A DNA stretch of 64,000 nucleotides, taken from positions 1,066,848 to 1,130,847 of the forward strand of contig KN805374.1 of assembly GCA_000818945.1 (NCBI GenBank), in the 5' to 3' direction. The stretch is from Schizochytrium sp. CCTCC M209059 (lineage: Eukaryota > Sar > Bigyra > Thraustochytrida > Thraustochytriidae). Position 1 is the first letter of the stretch. Each line of letters starts with the position of its first letter. Under the pieces are notes generated by a model. The model made no database searches. It was given only the letters and a program-made list of their open reading frames with translations, and had not been told where the DNA came from. This document shows, piece by piece, positions 20,525-28,838 of this stretch. Position numbers and translations under genes: made by a program.

Positions 20525-22666
20525 TTACGTCTCCTTGTCGGATGCTGCTGCTGCTGCTGCTGCTGCTGTTGCTGCTGCTGTTGCTGTTGCTGTTGCAGTC
20601 GCTACCTCGCTAGTAGAAGGAAACGTACCAGCAGAAATGTTTTGAGTCAGTCTGCTATTTGCTGGCTCTGGAACACCAAAGGCATCGAAAGGGACTGCAT
20701 CGTAGGCATCGCCAAGGCCAGGGCCAGGGCCAGGGCCAGGGCCGAGGCCGAAACCGAGGTGATCATTATTGGTGCTGCCAGTAGCAGACTCGCCACCAGG
20801 ATTGTATGAACCGTCTGAAAAGGCTGGAATGTCATAGCCAATCGTTCCCATCCCTCCTCCAACGCCGCCCCCCATGACGCCCAAGGGGGTTGAGTACGCT
20901 TCGTACTGCGAAGATCCACCATAGCCCACACCCAACCCAAGCCCCATGCCAGGGCTCTCACCGTGAAAGGCTCCACCACCGCCACCCAGCATGAAGGGAT
21001 CAGGCTGAGGAAAGAGGGGATCATAATGATCCGTGGCCGGCAGAGGGCGATAACGCTCCTCAAAGAGACCTGAAGTAGAGTAAGAGCCAAAGCCCGAAGA
21101 CAGGTCGCCCTGATCGGGAAGTGCAGCATAGCCAAGCTGAGGCGGTGCGTTGTGTTCATCCATGTCATCATTATTGGGGTCCCCAAGAGATTCGACAGAT
21201 CTCTCGACGGCAAGGGGAAATCGCAGCTTGTCGCTGTTTTCAAGCACGAGAGCAGCGATTCGCTTGTATACCTTGCCTCCAAGGATGAAGCCGCGATTTG
21301 CGTCGGTAAAGATCTTAGACTGCTGCACACCCTCTGAAGGCGTGACGTAGGCCACCACAAGACATCCATCCTGGCTCTGACTGAATCGGATTAGAAAGGT
21401 GCCCACAGGGTGACCCTCTAGCATATCTTCGGCATCATCGTAACTAAGAAATCCGCGAAAGAGGCGAGCAGGCCCAATACTTTTCACGTCTGGAGCAGGT
21501 TGCTGGAGCTGGGCCGAATGTGCTGCCACAATTTCCGCAAAGGAATGATACGAGCGGTTACCACTGACAAAGACGCTCTGCTCGTCCTCATTTGGAACAT
21601 AGGCGCGGATAAGCGCATGATTGACCACGCCTGTGAGCGCATTCGCATAGCTGACAGCCCACGTGCACACGGAACTCTCGCTGAAGCGGATCAAAAAGGT
21701 TCCTGGAGGGTGCGGAGTCAGCACACAGCGAGCTTCATCGAAAGAGAGCGCACCTGCGAACCAAGGCGGGCTCGTCAAAGAAGCCTCGAGCTGAATGAGG
21801 GCTACGCGCAGGCCAGGGCCATACCGAAATAAGAAATCTCCGAGCTGATAGACTGTGACGGCTGGTCGTGAGCTCGAGTCTAGTGCGTTTCTCAGTGCAA
21901 CTCGCACGTCTTCGTGCGCGGCCAAGCGCGCAATCTTGGGGTCGGCGTGGTTGTCGAGCGCCTTAAAAAACTGCTGCCACGCGACCGCATACTTGCTCTT
22001 ACCAAACGTTTCGACCCACCACTTGCAGCCTTCATCGTCCTCAATGAGATGTTGGATGGAGAGAATGCCGCCTCCAGCACGAAGTCGTACGGCCAAGTCG
22101 GCATTTCGATCGCGAGGCACGCCGGGTGGTGATCCAGCGGTCTCTTGCTCCGTGGCGGCCTTGACCCCAGTTTCTTCTCCGTGCGGGGAAGCAGAAATGG
22201 CGGACTGAAGATAAGGCTGGACAATATCGACATGAGCGATGAGTTTCTTTTCGATGCGAGTGAAGAAGAGACGGAGCCGCGGACCCGAGAGCGTCAGGCT
22301 GAGCTTGCCATGAAGATTGCAATGGTTGATCCTGTTCCGGAGTACGGTGAGCAGCTCAAAGAGAATGAGACACCAGCTCTGGAAGCCAACGTCGTGCAAG
22401 AACGTATTGAGGAGTTGCGGGTTGAAAATCTGGGCGAGCACAGAGCTGCAAAGGGTCAAGGCCACGCGAAGACCGGCGACCTCGTCATCACTGGGGTGTC
22501 TTTCAAGTCCGTGCGTGACCTCTCTGGCTGTCTCGATGCTCATTTTGAGCAGACGCAGACACGTCTTGGCATCCTTGCTCAGAACCGGGCTCTCCCTGCT
22601 CGCCGCCGCCGATGACGAGCCCGCGGAGGACTCGCCGCCCTTGGCGCTGCGCTCGGCGAGCAGCAT
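20525..22666 (-). CDS. Tandem SH2-domain protein with Cbl-like N-terminus
   Basis: 713 residues from ATG 22666. A helical region (about 28-142) and an EF-hand-like helical segment (about 210-272, WWVETFGKSKYAVAWQQFF) lead into a first SH2 domain (about 300-400) with PGTFLIRFSES, followed by a second (about 403-490) with GTFLIRFSQS. Both keep the phosphotyrosine-binding Arg of the FLxR motif. The arrangement helical bundle, EF-like, SH2 (with WAVSYA after the Arg strand) resembles the tyrosine-kinase-binding region of Cbl proteins, but no RING follows. The C-terminal 220 residues are low complexity: Asp/Pro/Tyr-rich, then Gly-rich, a GP repeat and an Ala/Thr tract encoded by a CTG/TTG run at 20541-20596. 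A phosphotyrosine adaptor is the likely role; the Cbl resemblance is inference. Confidence 0.85.
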   Translation of the reverse strand: MLLAERSAKGGESSAGSSSAAASRESPVLSKDAKTCLRLLKMSIETAREVTHGLERHPSDDEVAGLRVALTLCSSVLAQIFNPQLLNTFLHDVGFQSWCLILFELLTVLRNRINHCNLHGKLSLTLSGPRLRLFFTRIEKKLIAHVDIVQPYLQSAISASPHGEETGVKAATEQETAGSPPGVPRDRNADLAVRLRAGGGILSIQHLIEDDEGCKWWVETFGKSKYAVAWQQFFKALDNHADPKIARLAAHEDVRVALRNALDSSSRPAVTVYQLGDFLFRYGPGLRVALIQLEASLTSPPWFAGALSFDEARCVLTPHPPGTFLIRFSESSVCTWAVSYANALTGVVNHALIRAYVPNEDEQSVFVSGNRSYHSFAEIVAAHSAQLQQPAPDVKSIGPARLFRGFLSYDDAEDMLEGHPVGTFLIRFSQSQDGCLVVAYVTPSEGVQQSKIFTDANRGFILGGKVYKRIAALVLENSDKLRFPLAVERSVESLGDPNNDDMDEHNAPPQLGYAALPDQGDLSSGFGSYSTSGLFEERYRPLPATDHYDPLFPQPDPFMLGGGGGAFHGESPGMGLGLGVGYGGSSQYEAYSTPLGVMGGGVGGGMGTIGYDIPAFSDGSYNPGGESATGSTNNDHLGFGLGPGPGPGPGLGDAYDAVPFDAFGVPEPANSRLTQNISAGTFPSTSEVATATATATAAATAAAAAAAASDKET

Positions 22667-24288
22667 GTTATTGTTCTCCTCCTCTCCGCGTATCCAGCGC
22701 TTCCGCTCTCGCCTCGCGCCCGTGCACGCAGGCGCGCAGACGCGCACGCAGACTGCCAGGCAGACGGACGCACGAACCTGCTACGCGTGGTGGCCTCGGG
22801 CAGCGTCGGCGCGCGTCGCGCCGCGGAAGAGTCTCGGGCTCGCGGCTTTTGGCGATCTGCTCAAGCCTCTTGAGCAAGTAGAGCAGAGCAGAGCAGAGCA
22901 GAGCACGGCCCACAGGAGAACCGCGACGTCTAGTTCGCCGCCCGTTCTGCATGCGCAGCGGCAACGTTGCTCGCGCGGGCGAGCGCGCGGATGATGCATG
23001 AAGAAATAAATGCTCGAAGGAGGGGACGGGCCAGACCACGAAGGGACGAATGAACGAATGAATGCTGTGAACGAATGAATGCTGTGGATAAAGGAATGCT
23101 GTGAACGAACGATCGAATGAACAAACGAAGAAACGAACGGAGGCAATGATTGGGGTGTCCTCTTGATTTGGGAGACGAGGGACCTTGCGGGGAAGTCCTT
23201 GCTTCGTGCAGAGCGAGCGAAGGTGGTCGCGGGAGCGACAGGATCGTTTTTTTTTCTCAGTATCATGATGACTATGATGACGGATTCCGCCGAGATGCTA
23301 CATTTATAAGTTGGCGTGGATCCTTATTGAAGGCTACCAGAAAACGATGCACTGGAAAAGAACGTCCCTCTCTCGACTCCACAAACCCAAACAGACTCGC
23401 CTCATTCGTGCATCATGCCCATCTCCATAATGTTCGCTGAAAGGTTACCACCTTCCTTGTGATCTTGACCTCCACTAGGTCCCAGCAGCATACGCAGTAC
23501 ACACCCTATCGATCGAAACTTCAGACGTCTACTTCACAACCGCATCGCTCTCTGCCTGCAGACTGCCGCCAGACGAAGCAGACCTCCCAAGGCCCTACTT
23601 CCCCGAGGTCACGCGCGCCACCTCGTGCTGCCGCTGCTCGTCGCAAAGGCGCTCATCCGCGCCGCGGCGCGCGACGAGCAAGACGCCAATGAAGGCCAAT
23701 GAAGGAGCGCGCCGAAGATTCTGCGCGCAGAGTGGGCCCGGTGCCCCCCGCGCGGCGCCGCCTCCACAGGTCCAGGGCGGCGCGAGGCGGGCGCGGCGCG
23801 CCGGGGGGGCACGGCGCGCGTCCGGGCCCTCGCGCGATCGCCATGGTCGCAGGCGCCAGTCGCCCAACCCGAGCGAGACCAAGCTCGCGCAGCCCGCGGC
23901 GCCCGAGGAGCGAGCGAGCGAGCGAGCGAGGCGCGCACGAGCGAGCGCGCGCGAGAGGTTTCCTCGTCCGCGGTTTCCCTCGCGCGCACGGCGTGCCGGC
24001 GACCCGCGAAAGGGCGCCGCCACGGGGAAATCGGAGAGAGGTAAGGCGCAAGAGGCGTCGAAACGCGACGCGACGCGACGCGACGCGACGCGAGGCGAGG
24101 CGACGCGACGTGTGGCGAGGCGAGAGGACAAGAGGAGAGGAAGAGAAGAGAAGAGGCAGGCCGGCGGGGAAGAGGGCGAATTTGGAGTGGACGACTGACG
24201 AGAATTGAATGCATGCGTGCATGCGAAGTAAAGAGGTAGTTGGGTGAACCCGGGACAGTAGTTTTCACGTGCACCCCACTGCTCCAAG
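22667..24288. other. GC-rich spacer between divergent SH2 and methionine synthase genes
   Basis: Holds an AGAGC pentanucleotide run at 22880-22905, imperfect GAACGAATGAATGCTGTG repeats at about 23045-23110, GAGC/GCGA runs at about 23905-23940 and a GCGAC pentanucleotide array at about 24063-24100. Long open frames on both strands between 23595 and 24422 have only Arg/Ala/Pro-biased composition and are judged non-coding. Confidence 0.6.
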
Positions 24289-27200
24289 ATGTCCGCTGAC
24301 AATGTCACCAAGAAGCCTCGTGTAGAGTTCTCGTGGAACTCGGGCGACGCCATCAAGCCCAAGCCCCAAACCAACGGCCCTCCTCGCCCGCAGTCCGAGG
24401 CTGCCCAGAACGCCACGCCCAACCCTTACAACTACGAGGCGTTCAACAGTGTGGAGAAGATCGCCTCTCTCCGCAAGAACGCCGATAAGCTCGACTGGTC
24501 GCAGCCTGCTGACCTCTATGACGAGAACTTTCCCGCTTTTGTCCGTGCCCGCGACAGCGTGCGGTCGTACATTGCCCAGCTCTTTGCTGAAGAGATCGCA
24601 CTTTACGATGGTGCCATGGGCACGATGATCCAGAACTACGCCAAGGACAATACCTTGGAGGAGGCCGAGTACCGCGGCGACCGCTTCAAGGACTGGTCGA
24701 ACGAAGTCAAGGGCAACAACGACCTTTTGTCGCTTACGCAGCCAAAGATCATCAAGGACATTCACCGGGCGTACCTTGACGCTGGCTCGCAGCTGATCGG
24801 CACGAACACCTTCTCTTCAACCACGATTGCGCAGGCTGATTATGCGATGGAAAGTCTTGCGTATGAACTCAATTACATGGGCGCCAGACTTGCGCGCGAG
24901 GCGTGTGACGAAGTGACCGCAGAGGATCCCTCTCGTCCGCGCTTTGTTGTCGGTGCGTTGGGACCTACCAACCGCACAGGCTCGATCTCGCCTGATGTGG
25001 AGGACCCTAGCGCTCGTAACGTGACCTTTGACGAGCTCGTGGAGGCGTACTTTGAACAGGTTGTCGGTCTGATGGACGGTGGAGCGGATATTCTGATGGT
25101 GGAGACGATCTTCGACACGTTGAACGCCAAGGCCGCGCTCTTTGCGATCACGGAGTACTTGGAAGTGACTGGCCTTGATGTGCCCGTGTTCATCTCGGGT
25201 ACCCTGGTCGACCAGTCGGGTCGCACGCTCTCGGGTCAGACAGGCGAAGCTTTCTACGCATCGGTGCGCCACGCCAAGCCGATGTGTGTTGGTCTGAACT
25301 GCGCACTCGGCGCACAGCAAATGGCGCCGTTCCTTGAGCGTCTGAGCAAGGTCGTGGAGTGCTTTGTGCATGTGTACGCCAACGCAGGTCTTCCGAACGC
25401 CATGGGTGGGTACGACGACACGCCAGAGGACATGGCACGTTACAACACGCCGTTCTTCGAGAACCATCTTGTGAACATGGTTGGCGGCTGCTGTGGCAGC
25501 ACGCCGCCTCACATTGCTGCTCTCGGTAAAAGCATCAAAGAGAACGGGTACAAGACGCGCGAGCTCCCTGCTCTCGGCATGCCTAAGATGTGGCTCTCCG
25601 GACTCGAGGACTTGGTCGTCGATGATGTGTACAACCAACATGGTATGCCGTTCCTGAATGTTGGAGAGCGCTGCAACATTGCTGGCTCGCGCAAGTTCAA
25701 GCGTCTGATCATGGAGGGCAACTACGGCGAGTGCATGGATATTGCCGAAGCGCAGGTCGCCAAAGCGCAGGTCGCTGACGGCGCGCACGTGATCGACATT
25801 AACGTCGACGACGGCATGCTCGACGGCATGGACGCGATGCAAAAGTTCGTCAAGATCGCCATCACCGAGCCGGAAGTGTCCAAGGTCCCATTCATGCTGG
25901 ACGCGTCGAACTTCGACATTGTCGTCGCTGGCCTCAAGTGGTGCCAGGGCAAGCCGATCGTGAACAGCATCTCGCTCAAGGTTGGCGAGGAGAAGTTCAA
26001 GCAGCAGGCTACACTTCTGCGCAAGCACGGCGCGGCCATAGTCGTGATGGCCTTTGACGAAGAAGGCCAGGCCGCGACGGAAGACGAAAAGGTGCGCATC
26101 TGCAAGCGCTCGTACGACATTCTGGTGAACGAGGTTCGGTTCCCGCCCGAGGACATCATCTTTGACCCGAATGTGCTGACGATCGGAACGGGTATGGAGG
26201 AGCACAACGCATATGGCGTGGACTTCATTCGCGCGACGAAGCGCATCAAGGAGGCGTGTCCGTATGTGAAGATCAGCGGCGGTATCTCGAATCTGAGCTT
26301 TGGTTTCCGAGGCGTGTCAAAGATTCGCGAGTCGATCCATGCGGTGTTTCTGGAGCACGCGATTCTGGAATCAGGCATGGACGTCGGTATTGTGAACGCC
26401 GGCGAACTTCTCAGCGCGGACGACGTTGAGCCCGATTTGCGCGAGCTCTGCGAGGATCTTGTTTTGAACAAGATTCCCGAGGCCACAGAGCATATGCTCG
26501 AAGCCACGAGTTATGAACGTGCCGTTCTCGATGCCAAGAAGAAGGGACTTCCTGCGCCGAAGAAACCTCGCATCAAGGTAACCAAGAAGCCTCGTGTAGA
26601 GTTCTCGTGGAACTCGGGCGACGCCATCAAGCCCAAGCCTCAAACCAACGGCCCTCCTCGCCCGCAGTCCGAGGCTGCCCAGAACGCCACGCCCAACCCT
26701 TACAACTACGAGGCGTTCAACAGTGTGGAGAAGATCGCCTCTCTCCGCAAGAACGCCGATAAGCTCGACTGGTCGCAGCCGGCTGACCTCTATGATGACA
26801 ACTTTCCCGCTTTTGTCCGTGCCCGCGACAGCGTGCGGTCGTACATTGCCCAGCTCTTTGCTGAGGAGATCGCGCTCTACGATGGTGCCATGGGCACGAT
26901 GATCCAGAACTACGCCAAGGACAATACCTTGGAGGAGGCCGAGTACCGCGGCGACCGCTTCAAGGACTGGTCGAACGAAGTCAAGGGCAACAACGACCTT
27001 TTGTCGCTTACGCAGCCAAAGATCATCAAGGACATTCACCGGGCGTACCTTGACGCTGGCTCGCAGCTGATCGGCACGAACACCTTCTCTTCAACCACGA
27101 TTGCGCAGGCTGATTATGCGATGGAAAGTCTTGCGTATGAACTCAATTACATGGGCGCCAGACTTGCGCGCGAGGCGTGTGACGAAGTGACCGCAGAGGA

Positions 27201-28080
27201 TCCCTCTCGTCCGCGCTTTGTGGTCGGTGCGTTGGGACCTACCAACCGCACAGGCTCGATCTCGCCTGATGTGGAGGACCCTAGCGCTCGTAACGTGACC
27301 TTTGACGAGCTCGTGGAGGCGTACTTTGAACAGGTTGTCGGTCTGATGGACGGTGGAGCGGATATTCTGATGGTGGAGACGATCTTCGACACGTTGAACG
27401 CCAAGGCCGCGCTCTTTGCGATCACGGAGTACTTGGAAGTGACTGGCCTTGATGTGCCCGTGTTCATCTCGGGTACCCTGGTCGACCAGTCGGGTCGCAC
27501 GCTCTCGGGTCAGACAGGCGAAGCTTTCTACGCATCGGTGCGCCACGCCAAGCCGATGTGTGTTGGTCTGAACTGCGCACTCGGCGCGCAGCAAATGGCA
27601 CCATTCCTGGAGCGTCTGAGCAAGGTCGTGGAGTGCTTTGTGCATGTGTACGCCAACGCAGGTCTTCCGAACGCCATGGGTGGGTACGACGACACGCCAG
27701 AGGACATGGCACGTTACAACACGCCGTTCTTCGAGAACCATCTTGTGAACATGGTTGGCGGCTGCTGTGGCAGCACGCCGCCTCACATTGCTGCTCTCGG
27801 TAAAAGCATCAAAGAGAACGGGTACAAGACACGCGAGCTCCCTGCTCTCGGCATGCCCAAGATGTGGCTCTCTGGTTTGCAAGATCTTGTTGTGGACGAC
27901 GTCCACAATCAACTTGGCATGCCGTTCCTTAACGTGGGCGAGCGCTGCAACATTGCTGGCTCGCGCAAGTTCAAGCGTCTGATCATGGAGGGCAACTACG
28001 GCGAGTGCATGGATATTGCCGAAGCGCAGGTCAGTGCATGGATATTGCCAAAGCGCAGGTCGCTGACGGCGCGCACGTGA
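24289..28080 (+). CDS. MTR: Cobalamin-dependent methionine synthase, 5' part with duplicated modules
   Basis: From ATG 24289 the frame encodes a roughly 100-residue extension, then the homocysteine-binding barrel (DGAMGTMIQ; zinc ligands in GLNCALG and GGCCGST) and the folate-binding barrel (FLNVGERCNIAGS, ISGGISNLSFGFRG) of B12-dependent methionine synthase (MetH). This enzyme moves a methyl group from methyltetrahydrofolate via cobalamin to homocysteine. Instead of continuing to the B12 domain, the frame at 26580 re-enters the N-terminal extension and repeats the homocysteine module. It is thrown out of frame at a 29-bp tandem duplication (28004-28061) and stops at 28080. The first unit also has an in-frame 15-bp duplication (25744-25773), adding five residues within the folate barrel. 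As read, this product has two homocysteine modules, one folate module and no B12 domain. Confidence 0.9.
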   Translation: MSADNVTKKPRVEFSWNSGDAIKPKPQTNGPPRPQSEAAQNATPNPYNYEAFNSVEKIASLRKNADKLDWSQPADLYDENFPAFVRARDSVRSYIAQLFAEEIALYDGAMGTMIQNYAKDNTLEEAEYRGDRFKDWSNEVKGNNDLLSLTQPKIIKDIHRAYLDAGSQLIGTNTFSSTTIAQADYAMESLAYELNYMGARLAREACDEVTAEDPSRPRFVVGALGPTNRTGSISPDVEDPSARNVTFDELVEAYFEQVVGLMDGGADILMVETIFDTLNAKAALFAITEYLEVTGLDVPVFISGTLVDQSGRTLSGQTGEAFYASVRHAKPMCVGLNCALGAQQMAPFLERLSKVVECFVHVYANAGLPNAMGGYDDTPEDMARYNTPFFENHLVNMVGGCCGSTPPHIAALGKSIKENGYKTRELPALGMPKMWLSGLEDLVVDDVYNQHGMPFLNVGERCNIAGSRKFKRLIMEGNYGECMDIAEAQVAKAQVADGAHVIDINVDDGMLDGMDAMQKFVKIAITEPEVSKVPFMLDASNFDIVVAGLKWCQGKPIVNSISLKVGEEKFKQQATLLRKHGAAIVVMAFDEEGQAATEDEKVRICKRSYDILVNEVRFPPEDIIFDPNVLTIGTGMEEHNAYGVDFIRATKRIKEACPYVKISGGISNLSFGFRGVSKIRESIHAVFLEHAILESGMDVGIVNAGELLSADDVEPDLRELCEDLVLNKIPEATEHMLEATSYERAVLDAKKKGLPAPKKPRIKVTKKPRVEFSWNSGDAIKPKPQTNGPPRPQSEAAQNATPNPYNYEAFNSVEKIASLRKNADKLDWSQPADLYDDNFPAFVRARDSVRSYIAQLFAEEIALYDGAMGTMIQNYAKDNTLEEAEYRGDRFKDWSNEVKGNNDLLSLTQPKIIKDIHRAYLDAGSQLIGTNTFSSTTIAQADYAMESLAYELNYMGARLAREACDEVTAEDPSRPRFVVGALGPTNRTGSISPDVEDPSARNVTFDELVEAYFEQVVGLMDGGADILMVETIFDTLNAKAALFAITEYLEVTGLDVPVFISGTLVDQSGRTLSGQTGEAFYASVRHAKPMCVGLNCALGAQQMAPFLERLSKVVECFVHVYANAGLPNAMGGYDDTPEDMARYNTPFFENHLVNMVGGCCGSTPPHIAALGKSIKENGYKTRELPALGMPKMWLSGLQDLVVDDVHNQLGMPFLNVGERCNIAGSRKFKRLIMEGNYGECMDIAEAQVSAWILPKRRSLTART
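25744..25773 (+). repeat. 15-bp tandem duplication in unit 1
   Basis: GCCGAAGCGCAGGTC is followed directly by GCCAAAGCGCAGGTC (one base different). It is in frame and adds AKAQV to the folate barrel. Confidence 0.85.
28004..28061 (+). repeat. 29-bp tandem duplication breaking unit 2
   Basis: Copies at 28004-28032 and 28033-28061 differ at one base: GAA in the first, AAA in the second, as in the 15-bp duplication of unit 1. The shift moves the methionine synthase frame at the same codon position as in unit 1. Confidence 0.9.
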
Positions 28081-28838
28081 TCGACATTAACGTCGATGAC
28101 GGCATGCTCGACGGCATGGATGCGATGCAAAAGTTCGTCAAGATCGCCATCACCGAGCCGGAAGTGTCCAAGGTCCCGTTCATGCTAGACGCGTCGAACT
28201 TTGACATTGTCGTCGCTGGCCTCAAGTGGTGCCAGGGCAAGCCGATCGTGAACAGCATCTCGCTCAAGGTTGGCGAGGAGAAGTTCAAGCAGCAGGCTAC
28301 ACTTCTGCGCAAGCACGGCGCGGCCATAGTCGTGATGGCCTTTGACGAAGAAGGCCAGGCCGCGACGGAAGACGAAAAGGTGCGCATCTGCAAGCGCTCG
28401 TACGACATTCTGGTGAACGAGGTTCGGTTCCCGCCCGAGGACATCATCTTTGACCCGAATGTGCTGACGATCGGAACGGGTATGGAGGAGCACAACGCAT
28501 ATGGCGTGGACTTCATTCGCGCGACGAAGCGCATCAAGGAGGCGTGTCCGTATGTGAAGATCAGCGGCGGTATTTCGAATCTGAGCTTTGGTTTCCGAGG
28601 CGTGTCAAAGATTCGCGAGTCGATCCATGCGGTGTTTCTGGAGCACGCGATTCTGGAATCAGGCATGGACGTCGGTATTGTGAACGCCGGCGAACTTCTC
28701 AGCGCGGACGACGTTGAGCCCGATTTGCGCGAGCTCTGCGAGGATCTTGTTTTGAACAAGATTCCCGAGGCCACAGAGCATATGCTCGAAGCCACGAGTT
28801 ATGAACGTGCCGTTCTCGATGCCAAGAAGAGGCGCTGA
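28038..28838 (+). pseudogene. Methionine synthase folate-binding module, frame-orphaned
   Basis: Open frame from ATG 28038 to stop 28836-28838, encoding the folate (pterin) barrel of unit 2: DGAHVIDINVDDG, IVNSISLKVGEEKF, MAFDEEGQA, FPPEDIIFDPN and NLSFGFRGVSKIRESIHAVF. It is nearly identical to the folate module of unit 1. It is separated from its own homocysteine module by the 29-bp duplication and from the B12 module by a +1 shift at about 28831. As an isolated module it would lack the rest of the enzyme; independent translation is doubtful. It would be functional sequence if either junction proves to be an assembly error. Confidence 0.8.

Larger units (their letters stand above)
24305..28830 (+). 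repeat. 2.27-kb in-gene tandem duplication of methionine synthase modules
   Basis: Unit 1 is about 24305-26578 and unit 2 about 26579-28830, with an offset of 2274 bp at the start (in frame) and 2288 bp after the 29-bp duplication. Long tracts are identical; divergence is clustered, notably 25597-25670 against 27871-27944. Unit 2 ends abruptly at about 28830 where sequence of a different methionine synthase copy begins. Confidence 0.92.

Noticed and set aside
23595..24422. Overlapping 200-275 codon open frames on both strands before methionine synthase
   Set aside because: Composition is Arg/Ala/Pro/Ser from GC-rich repeats, frames overlap each other on both strands, no domain.
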